From Celeribacter marinus (GTDB lineage Bacteria; Pseudomonadota; Alphaproteobacteria; Rhodobacterales; Rhodobacteraceae): a stretch of DNA of 64,000 nt. Positions within the stretch are counted from its first letter, which is position 1, and the number at the start of each line of letters is the position of its first letter. The notes under the pieces were generated by a model. The model was not told the origin of the DNA, searched no databases, and saw nothing but the letters and a program-made list of their open reading frames with translations. The translations under genes were made by a program, and so were the position numbers. Below, one piece after another: positions 10,351 through 19,616 of this stretch. The stretch is from the NCBI RefSeq assembly GCF_001308265.1, contig NZ_CP012023.1, positions 1-64,000 on the forward strand, in the 5' to 3' direction.

Positions 10351-11501
10351 AATGGATGCTCGTGCGCGATGGCGAGATGCCCATCCAGATAGGCTTCGGC
10401 GTTGCGGCGCACCGCGTCCAGTCGGGCGTTGACCGTCGCCCAATCGATGGGCTTTTCGGTCAGCTGTCGGACCTTGGCCGGGTCGGCATCGGTCAACAAG
10501 CGATGTTCGAGCCCAACGATAGCCAGCAGGTTTTCCACCCGTGCATTCATCTGCGCCCGTTTGCCCGGCAATCCGACCGCGATGAAGGGACGGTTGAGCA
10601 CCACGCTCAGCGCCACACCGTGGAAAGAATTGGAAACGACCACCCGCGCCGCGGCTAGCGTTTGCAACCATTCCACCGGGCCCGGCACGATGCCTTCGCC
10701 TATGTCGCTCCAACGTTGGTGAGTGGTGCGCGGTGCCCGCAACATTCCGCCGGTGATCCGGGCGGTTTCCAGCGCCACGTCACGTATCACCTCGTCGCTG
10801 CGCAACGCGTAGCAAAACACACTGTCGTCAGGGGCGATGCCATCCCCCAGAAGAGAATCGAAACGGCCCAGAAGGATGGTCGGGTCCGGCACCACGCAGG
10901 CTTGGCCGCGTGCGATCCCGACACGTTCCAGCACGTCGAGTCCCGTCGCCTCGCGTACCGATATTCCGTCCAGACGGGAAACGAGCGAACTGAGCTGGGA
11001 ATTGTAGCGGCCTTCAATTGTACCCCGTCCGAAGCTGGGCGCATAGGCCACTTTATAGGTGTGATCACTCCCAGGGATATCCAGGAAATAGACTGGGTCG
11101 AGGCCCTTTTGGATAGACGGGTTCCAAATTTGGTCCGAGCCGCAGAACAGTATGTCCATGCCGGCCACGGCGGGGGCCAGGTCCTCGGCCCGCCTGATCC
11201 GCGGCCCAGTCACGCCAAGCACGTCTCGGCGGAAGCTTTCAAAGCGCGCGCGCTGGACCTTGTCGCCGAACAGCTTGCGCCGCATATGCGCCTGCCACAT
11301 GTAGGCGATGGTTGCATTCTTGCCCCACAGCGACGGTTTCCACGGGCGATCGAGCGGGCCACCCTCTTCCACATAGGTTGGATGATAGTTGACGAACTCG
11401 GCATAGATGCCGCGGCCCCGAAGCCATTCGCGCAGTCCGTAGGCTTGGTAGAGCGCGCCGTAATTATCGCTGAAATGATAGGTGAAAAGGCCGGCTTTCA
11501 T
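10347..11501 (-). CDS. Polysaccharide pyruvyl transferase (WcaK-like)
   Basis: Transfers pyruvate from phosphoenolpyruvate to form a ketal on a sugar, adding negative charge to the polymer. The protein has about 384 residues. PF04230-type features are FSDNYGALYQAYGL at the start, FCGSDQIWNP, YAPSFGRG, SVREATG and the late VVSNSFHGVALSVVLNRPF, where the conserved SFHG is typical of the family. The start at ATG 11501 is 4 bases beyond the stop of the preceding acetyltransferase; an in-frame start at 11558 would overlap it. It is flanked by two acetyltransferases, matching a decoration sub-cluster. Confidence 0.9.
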   Translation of the reverse strand: MKAGLFTYHFSDNYGALYQAYGLREWLRGRGIYAEFVNYHPTYVEEGGPLDRPWKPSLWGKNATIAYMWQAHMRRKLFGDKVQRARFESFRRDVLGVTGPRIRRAEDLAPAVAGMDILFCGSDQIWNPSIQKGLDPVYFLDIPGSDHTYKVAYAPSFGRGTIEGRYNSQLSSLVSRLDGISVREATGLDVLERVGIARGQACVVPDPTILLGRFDSLLGDGIAPDDSVFCYALRSDEVIRDVALETARITGGMLRAPRTTHQRWSDIGEGIVPGPVEWLQTLAAARVVVSNSFHGVALSVVLNRPFIAVGLPGKRAQMNARVENLLAIVGLEHRLLTDADPAKVRQLTEKPIDWATVNARLDAVRRNAEAYLDGHLAIAHEHPL

Positions 11502-11505
11502 GGGA

Positions 11506-12036
11506 TTAAACCTGCTCGCAATAATGGCCCTCGTGGGGTGGTAGGGCAAGATAGGCATCGTGCTGTTTCCGAGCAGCCTCGTCGAACCGCTCGCGGATCA
11601 TCCGGGCCGGAACCCCGCCCATGATTGTGTAGGGCGGCACGTCCCGCGTGACCACGGCCCCCGCAGCGATCACCGCGCCACGCCCAATCCGTACCCCCTT
11701 GAGCACGGTCACGCGCGCCCCGATCCAGACGTCGTTCTCGATCACGCAGTTTTCGGGCTCTGGGCGGCCGGAAAAGATCACCGCCACGCCCGGTTCGTCG
11801 AACCGATGGTCGGCGCCGGTGATCAGCAGTTCGGGGCCAATCATCACGTAGTTGCCCATCGTGACCCCCGAAGGCACCACAGCGCGCGGCCCGACATACC
11901 CATAGGCTCCCATCAGCAGCGACGGATGGATGGCGCAATTCTTTCCCAGGTAGCTGGTGGGATGTACGTTCCGGGTGCGATAGCGGAGCCGCCGTAAGGC
12001 CATCCGGATCCGGCGTAGGGTCTTGCGTAGTGCCAT
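11506..12036 (-). CDS. Hexapeptide-repeat acetyltransferase
   Basis: A second left-handed beta-helix acyltransferase, about 176 residues. Rungs run from [20 protein letters not shown] to [20 protein letters not shown], and the end [12 protein letters not shown] is classic for O-acetyltransferases. TGADHRF near residue 75 supplies the catalytic His type. The start at ATG 12036 overlaps the glycosyltransferase stop as TGATG. A GTG three codons upstream is an alternative. The N-terminus is very basic ([17 protein letters not shown]), possibly for membrane contact. Probable role: O-acetylation of the EPS repeat unit. Confidence 0.85.
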   Translation of the reverse strand: MALRKTLRRIRMALRRLRYRTRNVHPTSYLGKNCAIHPSLLMGAYGYVGPRAVVPSGVTMGNYVMIGPELLITGADHRFDEPGVAVIFSGRPEPENCVIENDVWIGARVTVLKGVRIGRGAVIAAGAVVTRDVPPYTIMGGVPARMIRERFDEAARKQHDAYLALPPHEGHYCEQV

Positions 12037-13157
12037 CAGACGCACCTCTTGATCACGCTATCCAATGCTGCCGTGATATAGGCGACTTGGGCTTCGGGTG
12101 TATAACTCTCTTCAAGCCGCGCTATACCGGCCGCGCGGCAGCGCAGGCGGTCTTCTTCGGTGCAGCCCAAGGACAAGGTCATCTTGCGCGCGAGATCGTC
12201 CTTGTCGCCATACCGGAAGAAGGCCCCAGTCACGCCCGGCTCTATCGCCTCGACCTCGGGCATCTGGCGATCAAGATCGTCATGGGTGATGACCGTCGCG
12301 CCATAAGCCAGCGCATGCATCGCCAGCAGCCCCACCTTGCCGGGCGAGACCACGCCTCTGGTGTTCAGGAAGAGCTTTGCAAGCTCGGATTCGTCATAAA
12401 TCGCCCCAACAAACTGGACATTGACTCCGAGATTTGTTGCGAGGCGCTCGAGCCGGTCTTTATCGGGGCCGGCGCCAACCACCACAAGAGCGGCCGGTTC
12501 GCTCACCCGTGCCAAAGCTTCGATCGCTTGATCGAGCCTCACTTCGGGGACGAGCCTGGAAACGACGAGAAAATATGGCGTCTTGCCAGAGTCAGGGATG
12601 AGGGGCGAGCCGATATCCCGCTCCCGAAGCACAGCCTCGCGGGCTTTGCGCTGTGCATCGTAGTCAAGGGAATTGTAAACCACGTGGATTCTTTCGCGCG
12701 GATACCCTTCCATTGCTCCGAGCTTGCGCGCCCGTTCGCCGTAAACCAGCAAGCCGGAGGCGAGCCTGAAGAAGGCTAACTTGATCAACCGTTTCGGCCA
12801 GGAATCGCGTCGCAGCCAGCCATGCGTCCAAAAATAGACGGGCTTCCCGCGCAGTCGCGCCAGAGCTGCGGCAACCCAGGTGGACAGGATGTGCGGGTTG
12901 CCGAGAAAGATGTATCCGTCGGCCGGGTTGGTGAGGACATGAGTAACTGCTTGCGACTGCCACAGGAACCCACGCCACTGGCGAACGGGCATGGCGTGGT
13001 GGTTGTCCAAGAATGCCCCGCTTTTGATTGTGGAGCTAACACCCCCTAAATCGTAATAGAAATCGAAGGTCAAGTTCTCGCTGGCAGACAGGGCAGCGAA
13101 GACCGCAGTTCGGTAGTGCGGAAAATGGGTGTAAATGATGGCGATCCTGCTGGTCAT
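12036..13157 (-). CDS. Family 1/4 glycosyltransferase
   Basis: A GT-B-fold glycosyltransferase of 373 residues that probably adds a sugar to the lipid-linked repeat. The C-terminal half has the usual nucleotide-sugar region: [33 protein letters not shown], then [21 protein letters not shown] with the conserved Pro-Gly and Ala segments, and EPGVTGAFF. The N-terminal acceptor domain starts with [12 protein letters not shown]. The ATG overlaps the preceding small frame by 4 bases and the stop overlaps the acetyltransferase start. Donor sugar unknown. Confidence 0.88.
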   Translation of the reverse strand: MTSRIAIIYTHFPHYRTAVFAALSASENLTFDFYYDLGGVSSTIKSGAFLDNHHAMPVRQWRGFLWQSQAVTHVLTNPADGYIFLGNPHILSTWVAAALARLRGKPVYFWTHGWLRRDSWPKRLIKLAFFRLASGLLVYGERARKLGAMEGYPRERIHVVYNSLDYDAQRKAREAVLRERDIGSPLIPDSGKTPYFLVVSRLVPEVRLDQAIEALARVSEPAALVVVGAGPDKDRLERLATNLGVNVQFVGAIYDESELAKLFLNTRGVVSPGKVGLLAMHALAYGATVITHDDLDRQMPEVEAIEPGVTGAFFRYGDKDDLARKMTLSLGCTEEDRLRCRAAGIARLEESYTPEAQVAYITAALDSVIKRCV

Positions 13158-13453
13158 GGATGCTCTCGACCGTCAGCCAGGGAGATGATTACAAGCTGCC
13201 CATAGGATCGGGCGGAAATCACCTGGCAACTGTTTGTCCGAATGTGGGCGATGGTGGGTTGCCATTGAATCGCCCCGAACCAGCTGCGAAATGGCCCGAC
13301 AGCGACGGCCCACTCGGCGCTGACACGGCGCGTCAGTTCGCCCAGTGAACCGGGACTAGAAGATACTCTTGTCCCTTGGCCAAACGTTTCGTGAAGCCGA
13401 AGGAAAAAGGCCATTCGATCCTTTGGCAATGCGGGTTGAACGAAATATGTCAA
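13154..13453 (-). pseudogene. Short ORF, possible N-terminal remnant of a glycosyltransferase
   Basis: A 99-residue frame with 4-base ATGA overlaps at both ends, to the Wzy-like gene before it and the GT4 gene after it. From memory, its first 65 residues (YFVQPALPKDRMAFFLRLHE, then SLGELTRR and QWQP) resemble the N-termini of glycosyltransferases in Rhodobacteraceae EPS loci. After residue 68 the resemblance is lost and the protein ends far too early. An internal deletion that kept both gene junctions would explain this. It could instead be a genuine small protein. No catalytic motif is present. Confidence 0.4.
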
Positions 13454-14715
13454 TGGGTCATCCTTTTGGCTCGCCTAGGGCGATATGCGTGCGCTTCGAG
13501 CCGGGCCTCCCTTGCAGTTGTGGTGCTGTAAATCGAAATCGCTGCCAAAAGCGCTGCAATCGCCCACATGGTATTCACAAGATAGAGGCTGGAAGAGAAT
13601 TGCCCGGCGACGAAATGTTGCACATAGAGAGCTGAAAAAGCGGCATATTCACTATTTTTTGTGGCAAGAGTGAAGGCTCGGAACAGAACGCTCAGCAGGA
13701 AGCCGAGGAGGAAGGCGGTACCAATGAATCCCGTCGCCATGAGCGCTTCGAGGACAATGTTGTGCGGGTATATTCTGAAGGCCGGGTCCTCAAGGGTTGC
13801 ACCTAGAACCGGATGGTCGAGGAACATACGCCACGCGCTTGCGTATTGTGCGTTACGTCCGAGCGCGGACGGGTCCGTAAGCTGGATCGCAGCGTCGAGC
13901 CTGTCAAAGAGGTTGATGCCGAAGAACTTGTCCAGTGCCGTCAGATCGACGGAGAGCGATAGCAGGGGCACTAACAAAATTGTGGCTTTCCAGATAATCG
14001 CGCGGCCGCCTTTGGAAGCCTCGATGAAAAGGACCGATGCGAGTGCGGCGATGAAGGGACCACGCGACCCGGACATACCGATCCCGACCAATCCGAAACC
14101 GGCGGTAGCGAGATAAGCTAACGTTGTGACGAGCGAAACGCGGTCATGTCGCAGCTTCCAGTATGCGATCAGAAACACTGTTGCACCGACATGTCCAAGG
14201 GAAATCGGATTGAGTGACTCTAGGGAAAGGCGGCCTGTGTCAAAGCTGGCTCCGTTGGAGCTGATCATACTGGCCTGTCCGAAGACTAAGCCGAGCAACA
14301 GGGCCGCGACGGATGTCCATAGGGTCCAGCGCACCAGCCCTCGTGGCTTCGGAAGGCTGCGGGTGAGGAGCAAGGCGCTGGCCGGAAGGAAACTAGTCCC
14401 GACACCAAAAAGCCAATAGTCGAGCGCGGGCCGCCCCAGCTCGCCGGTTCCCAATATCGTGTCATACGCCATGCGGACGAGGTAAATGGTCCAGAAAAGA
14501 AAAAACAAAAGTATGGGCCAAGACGGTCGGAGCGCCGACGTTGAACCGGGGCGCAGCAACACCAGCACCGTGAGTAACAGCACCACCGCGCGCATGAGGA
14601 CCGACGCCATGCGATTGTCGAGCCCCAACACGGTGGTTATGCCGGCGGTTAATGGATAGCCGGAAACGCTCAAAACTAGGATTGCCGTGGTAAAGCCAGC
14701 GTAGGTCAAGCGCAT
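13450..14715 (-). CDS. Wzy/O-antigen-ligase-like polysaccharide polymerase
   Basis: An integral membrane protein of 421 residues with roughly ten to twelve hydrophobic segments. The first (AILVLSVSGYPLTAGI) is at the N-terminus. GMSGSRGPFIAAL lies near residue 215 before another helix, and a large hydrophilic loop (about 265-325) contains LDHPVLGATLEDPAFRIYPHN. The Arg-rich loops and the HN pair before a helix (YPHNIVLEALMATG) are typical of the Wzy/WaaL superfamily. The likely job is periplasmic polymerisation of repeat units flipped by the neighbouring Wzx-like protein. Ligase and polymerase cannot be separated from sequence alone; the EPS context favours polymerase. Confidence 0.8.
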   Translation of the reverse strand: MRLTYAGFTTAILVLSVSGYPLTAGITTVLGLDNRMASVLMRAVVLLLTVLVLLRPGSTSALRPSWPILLFFLFWTIYLVRMAYDTILGTGELGRPALDYWLFGVGTSFLPASALLLTRSLPKPRGLVRWTLWTSVAALLLGLVFGQASMISSNGASFDTGRLSLESLNPISLGHVGATVFLIAYWKLRHDRVSLVTTLAYLATAGFGLVGIGMSGSRGPFIAALASVLFIEASKGGRAIIWKATILLVPLLSLSVDLTALDKFFGINLFDRLDAAIQLTDPSALGRNAQYASAWRMFLDHPVLGATLEDPAFRIYPHNIVLEALMATGFIGTAFLLGFLLSVLFRAFTLATKNSEYAAFSALYVQHFVAGQFSSSLYLVNTMWAIAALLAAISIYSTTTAREARLEAHAYRPRRAKRMTH

Positions 14716-14884
14716 CGTCGTGGTGCCATACTTACGATTGGATGCTCACTCGGTCGCGTGATCCACGGCTTCGTTTGCACGCCAGAGAGAAATGGGGTTA
14801 GACGCTGGACACGAGCGGAGGGATTGGTCGGGCGCATTCCCCATGTTGGCTGGCCGAGTGCGAAGTTGATGAGTTCCATCTGTG

Positions 14885-16303
14885 TCACCAGTTCCCCATC
14901 ATCACCACCGCCCCCGCCGCCAGCGCGGCGATCGCCACGAAACCCGCCAATGCTGCCAGCGAGGTGATCGCTTGTTTCCCAGTTCCAAATGGTGTGAGCG
15001 TCAGCATTCGGGTCTCTCCAGCGAAGGCAACCATGTGCCCGGTTGCGATGGCGATGGCCACGGCGATGGCGACGTAAATGAATTCGTAGCTCCTGGTTGC
15101 GAGATAGACCAAAGCGGCGCCGAGCATGAGGAGCAACCATTGTCCGGCAATGCTCCAGCGCAGCGCTCCCGCAGCCCGAGCGAAAAGCTGGGTTGCCAGC
15201 CCGACGCTGGCGACTCCCCAGCCAAGCGAGAGCACGGCGACCGAAAAGAAGAATTCGGCAGAGACTTGCGACAAAAAGAACAGGCTGAACGCCGGCGTAG
15301 CTAGGATCAGCACGGTGTAGGCGATGGCTACGGTTCGAATGGCGCGGGCGCTGACCATGGCGTGATGGGCTCGGGCCGCCGCTTTGTCTGTGCTCCAGAG
15401 GCGGGCAAATTCCGGCAAAAACGGGTTCATGCCCGCTTGCAAGAGGGTCCGGACATTTCCCGCGAGCTTGTAGCTGAGGTCGTAAATCCCAAGAGCTTCG
15501 AGCCCGATCCAGCGGCCGAGAACTACCCGGGTGAGTGGATCAAACAGCGACATTGGGATTGACGATGCCTGTAACCTAAAGCCGTAATGAAGGGCTTGGC
15601 CTGCCGCCTTGCGCGAAAACCGCGACGGAACCAGCCGCAGCGAGGGCAGCCGCCGGGTGAGCACTACCCGGGAAGCAACAAGAAGCAGGGCATATTGGGC
15701 GATCTGGGCGTAGGCCAGGCCGAGAATTCCTTGCGAGGACACAAGAATCGCGGCGAGGAGGCCGTAGAGCACGAAACCGGCGATATTGAGCATCGAGCGA
15801 ATGTCTGCTCGCCCGAGCCCATCGATTGCGCTAAGTTGGGCCATCCCGGCCACATTGAGCGGCAGCGAAATCATTGCCCAGACCAGCAGTGCATGGGCAA
15901 TGATCTCGGTGCCGGGGGCGACCGACCCCGCCATGGCATAACGCAACGGCAAATAGGCGATCATCGACAGCACAGCGTAGAGCGCGACGATGAAGGCGGT
16001 GACCGTGTCGACATATTCGCTTCGGAGTCGCTCGTTGTCCGGGTTTAACGCCACCATCCGTGCCAACCCGCCAGCCCCGGTCAAGTCCATCACCCGAATG
16101 AACGCGACAAACCCCATGGTGAGCGACCAGAGCCCGACCCCTCCGAGCCCAGCAACCGCCAAGACATAGCGCATCACAAGGAAGTAAGTGCCGATTCCGA
16201 CAACGCTTTGCATCAGTGAAAGAAGTCGGTTGCGGGCCACACGCTGCTCGTCCGAGCGCGCAAGCTGGCGCAGCTTTTCGGTCAGGCGAATCATCTTAGT
16301 CAT
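14885..16303 (-). CDS. Wzx-like polysaccharide flippase
   Basis: A multi-spanning membrane protein of about 472 residues with some twelve to fourteen predicted helices, including a hydrophobic C-terminus (AALAGFVAIAALAAGAVV). It reads as a MOP-superfamily polysaccharide exporter that flips lipid-linked repeats across the inner membrane. Two stretches fit the family: FDPLTRVVLGRWIGLEALGI and GMNPFLPEFARLW. The start at ATG 16303 lies 1 base after the stop of the upstream glycosyltransferase. An upstream in-frame ATG at 16330 would overlap it. It is separated from the Wzy-like gene by 169 bases without a convincing gene. Confidence 0.85.
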   Translation of the reverse strand: MTKMIRLTEKLRQLARSDEQRVARNRLLSLMQSVVGIGTYFLVMRYVLAVAGLGGVGLWSLTMGFVAFIRVMDLTGAGGLARMVALNPDNERLRSEYVDTVTAFIVALYAVLSMIAYLPLRYAMAGSVAPGTEIIAHALLVWAMISLPLNVAGMAQLSAIDGLGRADIRSMLNIAGFVLYGLLAAILVSSQGILGLAYAQIAQYALLLVASRVVLTRRLPSLRLVPSRFSRKAAGQALHYGFRLQASSIPMSLFDPLTRVVLGRWIGLEALGIYDLSYKLAGNVRTLLQAGMNPFLPEFARLWSTDKAAARAHHAMVSARAIRTVAIAYTVLILATPAFSLFFLSQVSAEFFFSVAVLSLGWGVASVGLATQLFARAAGALRWSIAGQWLLLMLGAALVYLATRSYEFIYVAIAVAIAIATGHMVAFAGETRMLTLTPFGTGKQAITSLAALAGFVAIAALAAGAVVMMGNW

Positions 16304-16304
16304 G

Positions 16305-17123
16305 TCATACAAAGATGTCTTTTTCCGCATCGGGACGCTTGTATTTCGCCAGATCGAAACCCTGCGGCCAGAAAGCGTGACTCTGGCCTAGGTATTGGCC
16401 CCAAAGCGAAAACGTGGAGCGCGAACCGATCAGGACCTTGGCCTGCGACATCAGCAGGATCGACGTAAGGGCGTTCCCCTGGGGTTCCGGAACGAAGCCT
16501 TCCAGGCCGAGCTTCCCGATCACCGCCTCGGGAGCTTCATCTGAGAATAGGATGCCACGCTGAACGCCGCCGCCAAGCAGTTCCAGTGCTGCGCCAAGCG
16601 CCTCGCTATACCATTCAAGAGGCACTTGGGTGTTCTGCTGCGTTGCGGAAGCGTCCGGTGGGGCGAAATCGCCCAGCCGAACGTGAATGGCGATATCGTA
16701 CCTGTGGACCGGAACCGGCATGCGTGACGCATCCCAGAGAAACTGCCGCAAAAAGTCCGAGTCGGGCGACAGATCGTGAAATTGTCGCCCCATGCCTACG
16801 TAGCGAACTACCTGCGCGTGGAGGTCTGCATCAATTTCTAGTCGCTTGCGCCGCATTGTTGCGCTGAACCAGTCTGTAACTTCCGCCAGAGTTCGCGGCC
16901 TGAAGATCTCCCCATAGGTTCGCTTGTCTTTCTCGCGCCTGAGATAGGTTCCGATCTTGATCTGTCGCATGGTCGGGAAGACCATGATACCGCCAGTTTG
17001 CCTCTGCGCCTGCAATGCGCGCGCAATCGGAAACAATAGATTGCCCAAGCCTGGCCCTGGTCCGCGAAATAACCCACAGTCAGGACGGCTCAATTCCGGG
17101 AAATGGTATATGGTTGAAGTCAT
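16305..17123 (-). CDS. GT11-like glycosyltransferase, possible fucosyltransferase
   Basis: A 272-residue protein with features of the GT11 alpha-1,2-fucosyltransferase type. There is a Gly-rich N-terminal GPGPGLGNLLFPIARAL, the central IAIHVRLGDF (like HxRRGDY), and the late SRSTFSLWGQYLGQS (like SSFSWWGAWL) preceded by LLMSQAKVLIG. GT11 enzymes use GDP-fucose, which gmd and fcl of this locus would supply, so a fucosyl donor is a reasonable inference but untested. It heads the tightly spaced run down to the GT2 gene. The 375 bases upstream of it may hold a promoter. Confidence 0.7.
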   Translation of the reverse strand: MTSTIYHFPELSRPDCGLFRGPGPGLGNLLFPIARALQAQRQTGGIMVFPTMRQIKIGTYLRREKDKRTYGEIFRPRTLAEVTDWFSATMRRKRLEIDADLHAQVVRYVGMGRQFHDLSPDSDFLRQFLWDASRMPVPVHRYDIAIHVRLGDFAPPDASATQQNTQVPLEWYSEALGAALELLGGGVQRGILFSDEAPEAVIGKLGLEGFVPEPQGNALTSILLMSQAKVLIGSRSTFSLWGQYLGQSHAFWPQGFDLAKYKRPDAEKDIFV

Positions 17124-17498
17124 TCTTTCTCATCCTCATGAATGAGCCGCGAGCGTTGGGTTGGACAAACCACTCTCACTGTCCACGAACGCTGTAACCG
17201 CTGCTCATGGACGGGCATCTGTTACCGAATTATGAAAGCCCAAACTGCCGCCCACGCCCCCTACGTGGTGCTGAACGACAGCTCCGTGACGCGGGTGCCA
17301 AAATTCGAAGCCCGTCAAATAGGCTCCTGCCACTGCATGGCGCCCCTAAAGAACAGAATTAACGCCAAATTCAATGCCTTGGTAAGCAGAACGGACTTGC
17401 CGATCCTTTGGCGCTGGTGCCTGGGTTGGAGCACAACGTGCCGGTGTGTCGCATCCGATTTGAAAACGTGCCGAAGGTCGTGCCGATGAAAACAGGAG
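17124..17498. other. Intergenic region, no gene seen
   Basis: The 375 bases between the acyltransferase and the GT11-like gene hold no convincing coding frame. The short frames present lack ribosome-binding sites and family resemblance. The part near 17124-17200 is the natural place for a promoter of the minus-strand run that starts with the GT11-like gene, but I could not pick out boxes with confidence. Confidence 0.5.
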
Positions 17499-18629
17499 TT
17501 AATCAACTGGGCTCCTTTTTCCAGTATTCGGTAAATGCAAGACACCATACAACCAGTTGCGAACTATCTCGGTTCTAGCTTCGAATAGCTGGTAGGCCAA
17601 ATAACACGCGATCAAGAGGCTGAATAAAATCAACATAAATACGGAAAAAGAGCTCCAAGTAACAGCTGTGACACGTTGATGATTTGTAAAGTGTACAAAA
17701 AGGTGCAGAAGGGGATAGTGAAAAAGATAAGTCGAATACGAGAACCCGGCGAGCGGCATACCAAAGTTGTACAACTTCGCGAACACGCCGTATTGTGGGA
17801 CCGGCAACGAGGTAATGAAACCAAGAAGTAACGCGAATCCAAATGCAAAGATAATTAGGCCAATTTCAGCAGAGTTCTCACCCAACTGGACAACCTTAAG
17901 CGTTCCTTGTGTTCCAAGCTGCGACATCGCTAGGCCGGTTACCGTCAAAATAATGCCATAAATCGCGAAGGTAACTTTTCTCCGCGCGCAGTCGAGCCGA
18001 ACGGGGTAGATCAGCGCCCCGAATAACCAGGTAAAAATGTAGTATGCGTTGAGTTGCGCAAAGACGATTGCCGTTAGAGACACCACCACAAGTGCTCCTG
18101 TCCAGTTCTTTGCCACAACAAGTGGAAGCGTGACCGCGATCACATAGAACCATACCTCGTAGGTCAGGGACCAAAGCGGGCCATTGGATGGAGGAACCGA
18201 AAAAAATGTTCCCTGCAATGATATGAAGGACCCGAATGACGACGCTGCAACATCTGAATGGCCAAGCACAATACCTGCAGTCGCAGTGAGTACGATCGCC
18301 GGGAGTAGAGGTGTGTAAATCCTTGAGCTCCTGTCAGCAATATACCTCTTCATATTGAAAGTGCCGGCAAAAACCCGGTTAATCATACGCCCGCCTACGA
18401 GGTATCCGCTGAGTACAAAGAACGTGATTACAGCTTCATTACCGAGGCGTGTCGCGGAAAAAAACAAAAAGGTGAAAGCGGTTCTGCTCGCATCCTCCAA
18501 AGCCGACCACTCGGAAAAAAACTGTCCCCGCAAATGGGCAAGAAGCACCAAAAAAGCTGCGAGGAAGCGCATCCAGTCAAGCCATGGTATATGGTTGGTG
18601 GAGGAAGTTGGGGCGGTGTTGGTGCTCAT
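17499..18629 (-). CDS. Membrane acyltransferase (acyltransferase 3 family)
   Basis: A 376-residue inner-membrane O-acyltransferase of the OafA type with about ten helices. It begins with IPWLDWMRFLAAFLVLLAHLRG; the family normally has RxLA(x)xVxxxH here and the His is present. FFVLSGYLVGGRMINR follows, then YIADRSSRIYTPLLPA and GPLWSLTYEVWFYV, all conserved family segments. It probably acetylates an EPS sugar on the periplasmic side. Codon use is more AT-rich than in the neighbouring sugar-nucleotide genes, which hints at separate acquisition. A frame at 18626-18934 overlaps its start by 4 bases but is not convincing. Confidence 0.88.
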   Translation of the reverse strand: MSTNTAPTSSTNHIPWLDWMRFLAAFLVLLAHLRGQFFSEWSALEDASRTAFTFLFFSATRLGNEAVITFFVLSGYLVGGRMINRVFAGTFNMKRYIADRSSRIYTPLLPAIVLTATAGIVLGHSDVAASSFGSFISLQGTFFSVPPSNGPLWSLTYEVWFYVIAVTLPLVVAKNWTGALVVVSLTAIVFAQLNAYYIFTWLFGALIYPVRLDCARRKVTFAIYGIILTVTGLAMSQLGTQGTLKVVQLGENSAEIGLIIFAFGFALLLGFITSLPVPQYGVFAKLYNFGMPLAGFSYSTYLFHYPLLHLFVHFTNHQRVTAVTWSSFSVFMLILFSLLIACYLAYQLFEARTEIVRNWLYGVLHLPNTGKRSPVD

Positions 18630-19145
18630 TCGGATGTCCCATCAGAAAAACGCAGAGATGTGCAATCGAATAACTCGGTTATCCAAATTGGTGCAGTCAT
18701 GCTGTTAATAGCGGCGACGTTTAGTTTCGATCTGACGAGAACCTCCTGATCTGCCACAGTGCAATGCCACAATGGTTGGCATCCTGGTTTGCTGAAGCGG
18801 TCCGCTGTGTTTCGATGGAGGAAGCAAAGAAGTGACCATAAACTCTCAGAGGAGACACAAGCCCGAGAAATCCGCCGTCGAAACGCTGAAATCTCACCTT
18901 CCGCCTCCGAATGCCCGACAATGCAGACTTTCAACCGCCCCCCCTGAAAAATCTCTGAAACCAGTTATCTGCCGATAGTCCTGAATTGCAACAAGCCCCC
19001 TCGCGCGCCCGTCCTCTTGCCTCCCTTGCCTCACATTCAGCGGCACACCTTCCCACAGACACAATACTGGACTCACGAGACAAACCCCTCACAGGATTTG
19101 TGCGACAGAGCCCCCTCACTGGAAGAAGTTGCTGACGTTTGCTTC
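18630..19145. other. Intergenic region upstream of the acyltransferase
   Basis: About 515 bases with no recognisable gene. A minus-strand frame at 18626-18934 (102 residues) has no family resemblance and odd composition, so it is not annotated. The 18930-19120 part is C-rich on the plus strand. Any promoter for the acyltransferase should be here; no clear boxes or terminator were found. Confidence 0.45.
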
Positions 19146-19511
19146 TCAGCGCACTTTTGGCAGGGCTACACGATTGTCATCTATTTCTGCCTGTAGAGCA
19201 TCAATCTCTGCCTTGAGGGCCACGTATTCTTCCATCTTCCTAGCTAGAAACCGACGCGTGATGGCCGCCTTTTCCGAAATGCCCTTTGCTGTCAGGACAT
19301 ATGCATACCTGCGCTTGTCTTCTGCTGCGGTGAAGTTCCCCAATTTGACGAGGCCTTTGTCGATCAGCGCGCTCAACACGTAGTGGATCCCGCCTACGCT
19401 GACACCTACAGCCTCAGCCAAGTCTCGCTGTGACATTTCTGGGTTCTCTTGTAGAAGGCGAAGCACGCGAAAATGCGTGTCCTCCTGCAGCTTGGTGCGC
19501 TTGCTAGTCAT
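19146..19511 (-). CDS. MarR-type EPS-associated transcriptional regulator
   Basis: A 121-residue winged-helix protein of the EPS-associated MarR group. The DNA-binding part covers about residues 10-75: FRVLRLLQENPEMSQRDLA, VSVGGIHYVLSALIDKG and a wing with DKRRYAYVLT. A coiled-coil-like tail follows (ARKMEEYVALKAEIDALQAE). It is the first gene of the minus-strand EPS locus and probably controls it. The stretch just upstream holds a perfect 7-base inverted repeat (19597-19616) that could be its operator. In related loci such genes often sit beside an RfaH/NusG-like gene; here that gene is 4 kb away, with the recombinase operon in between. Confidence 0.88.
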   Translation of the reverse strand: MTSKRTKLQEDTHFRVLRLLQENPEMSQRDLAEAVGVSVGGIHYVLSALIDKGLVKLGNFTAAEDKRRYAYVLTAKGISEKAAITRRFLARKMEEYVALKAEIDALQAEIDDNRVALPKVR

Positions 19512-19596
19512 TTTGTGATTTTCTCAGGCTACCGCACAAGGGCTGCCCGCTGGGCGCCTTGTTAGATGCAGAGGTGATGATAAGAATAGGTTCCAC

Positions 19597-19616
19597 ATCG
19601 CTCATAACCGAGCGAT
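19597..19616. promoter_or_regulatory. Inverted repeat upstream of the MarR-type regulator
   Basis: ATCGCTC and GAGCGAT flank a 6-base spacer, about 85 bases upstream of the regulator start. The half-site GAGCGATA also occurs at 23672 and 23749, ahead of the RfaH-like gene. It may be an autoregulatory operator or the stem of an RNA hairpin. The same 8-mer also occurs inside coding DNA (about 6241 and 22464), which weakens the case. Confidence 0.35.

Noticed and set aside
17315-17548. 77-residue minus-strand frame in the gap before the GT11-like gene, with a vaguely transposase-like basic segment
   Set aside because: It overlaps the acyltransferase 3' end and no transposase motif could be confirmed.
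18626-18934. 102-residue minus-strand frame overlapping the acyltransferase start by 4 bases
   Set aside because: No family resemblance, unusual composition and no ribosome site; the overlap alone is not enough.
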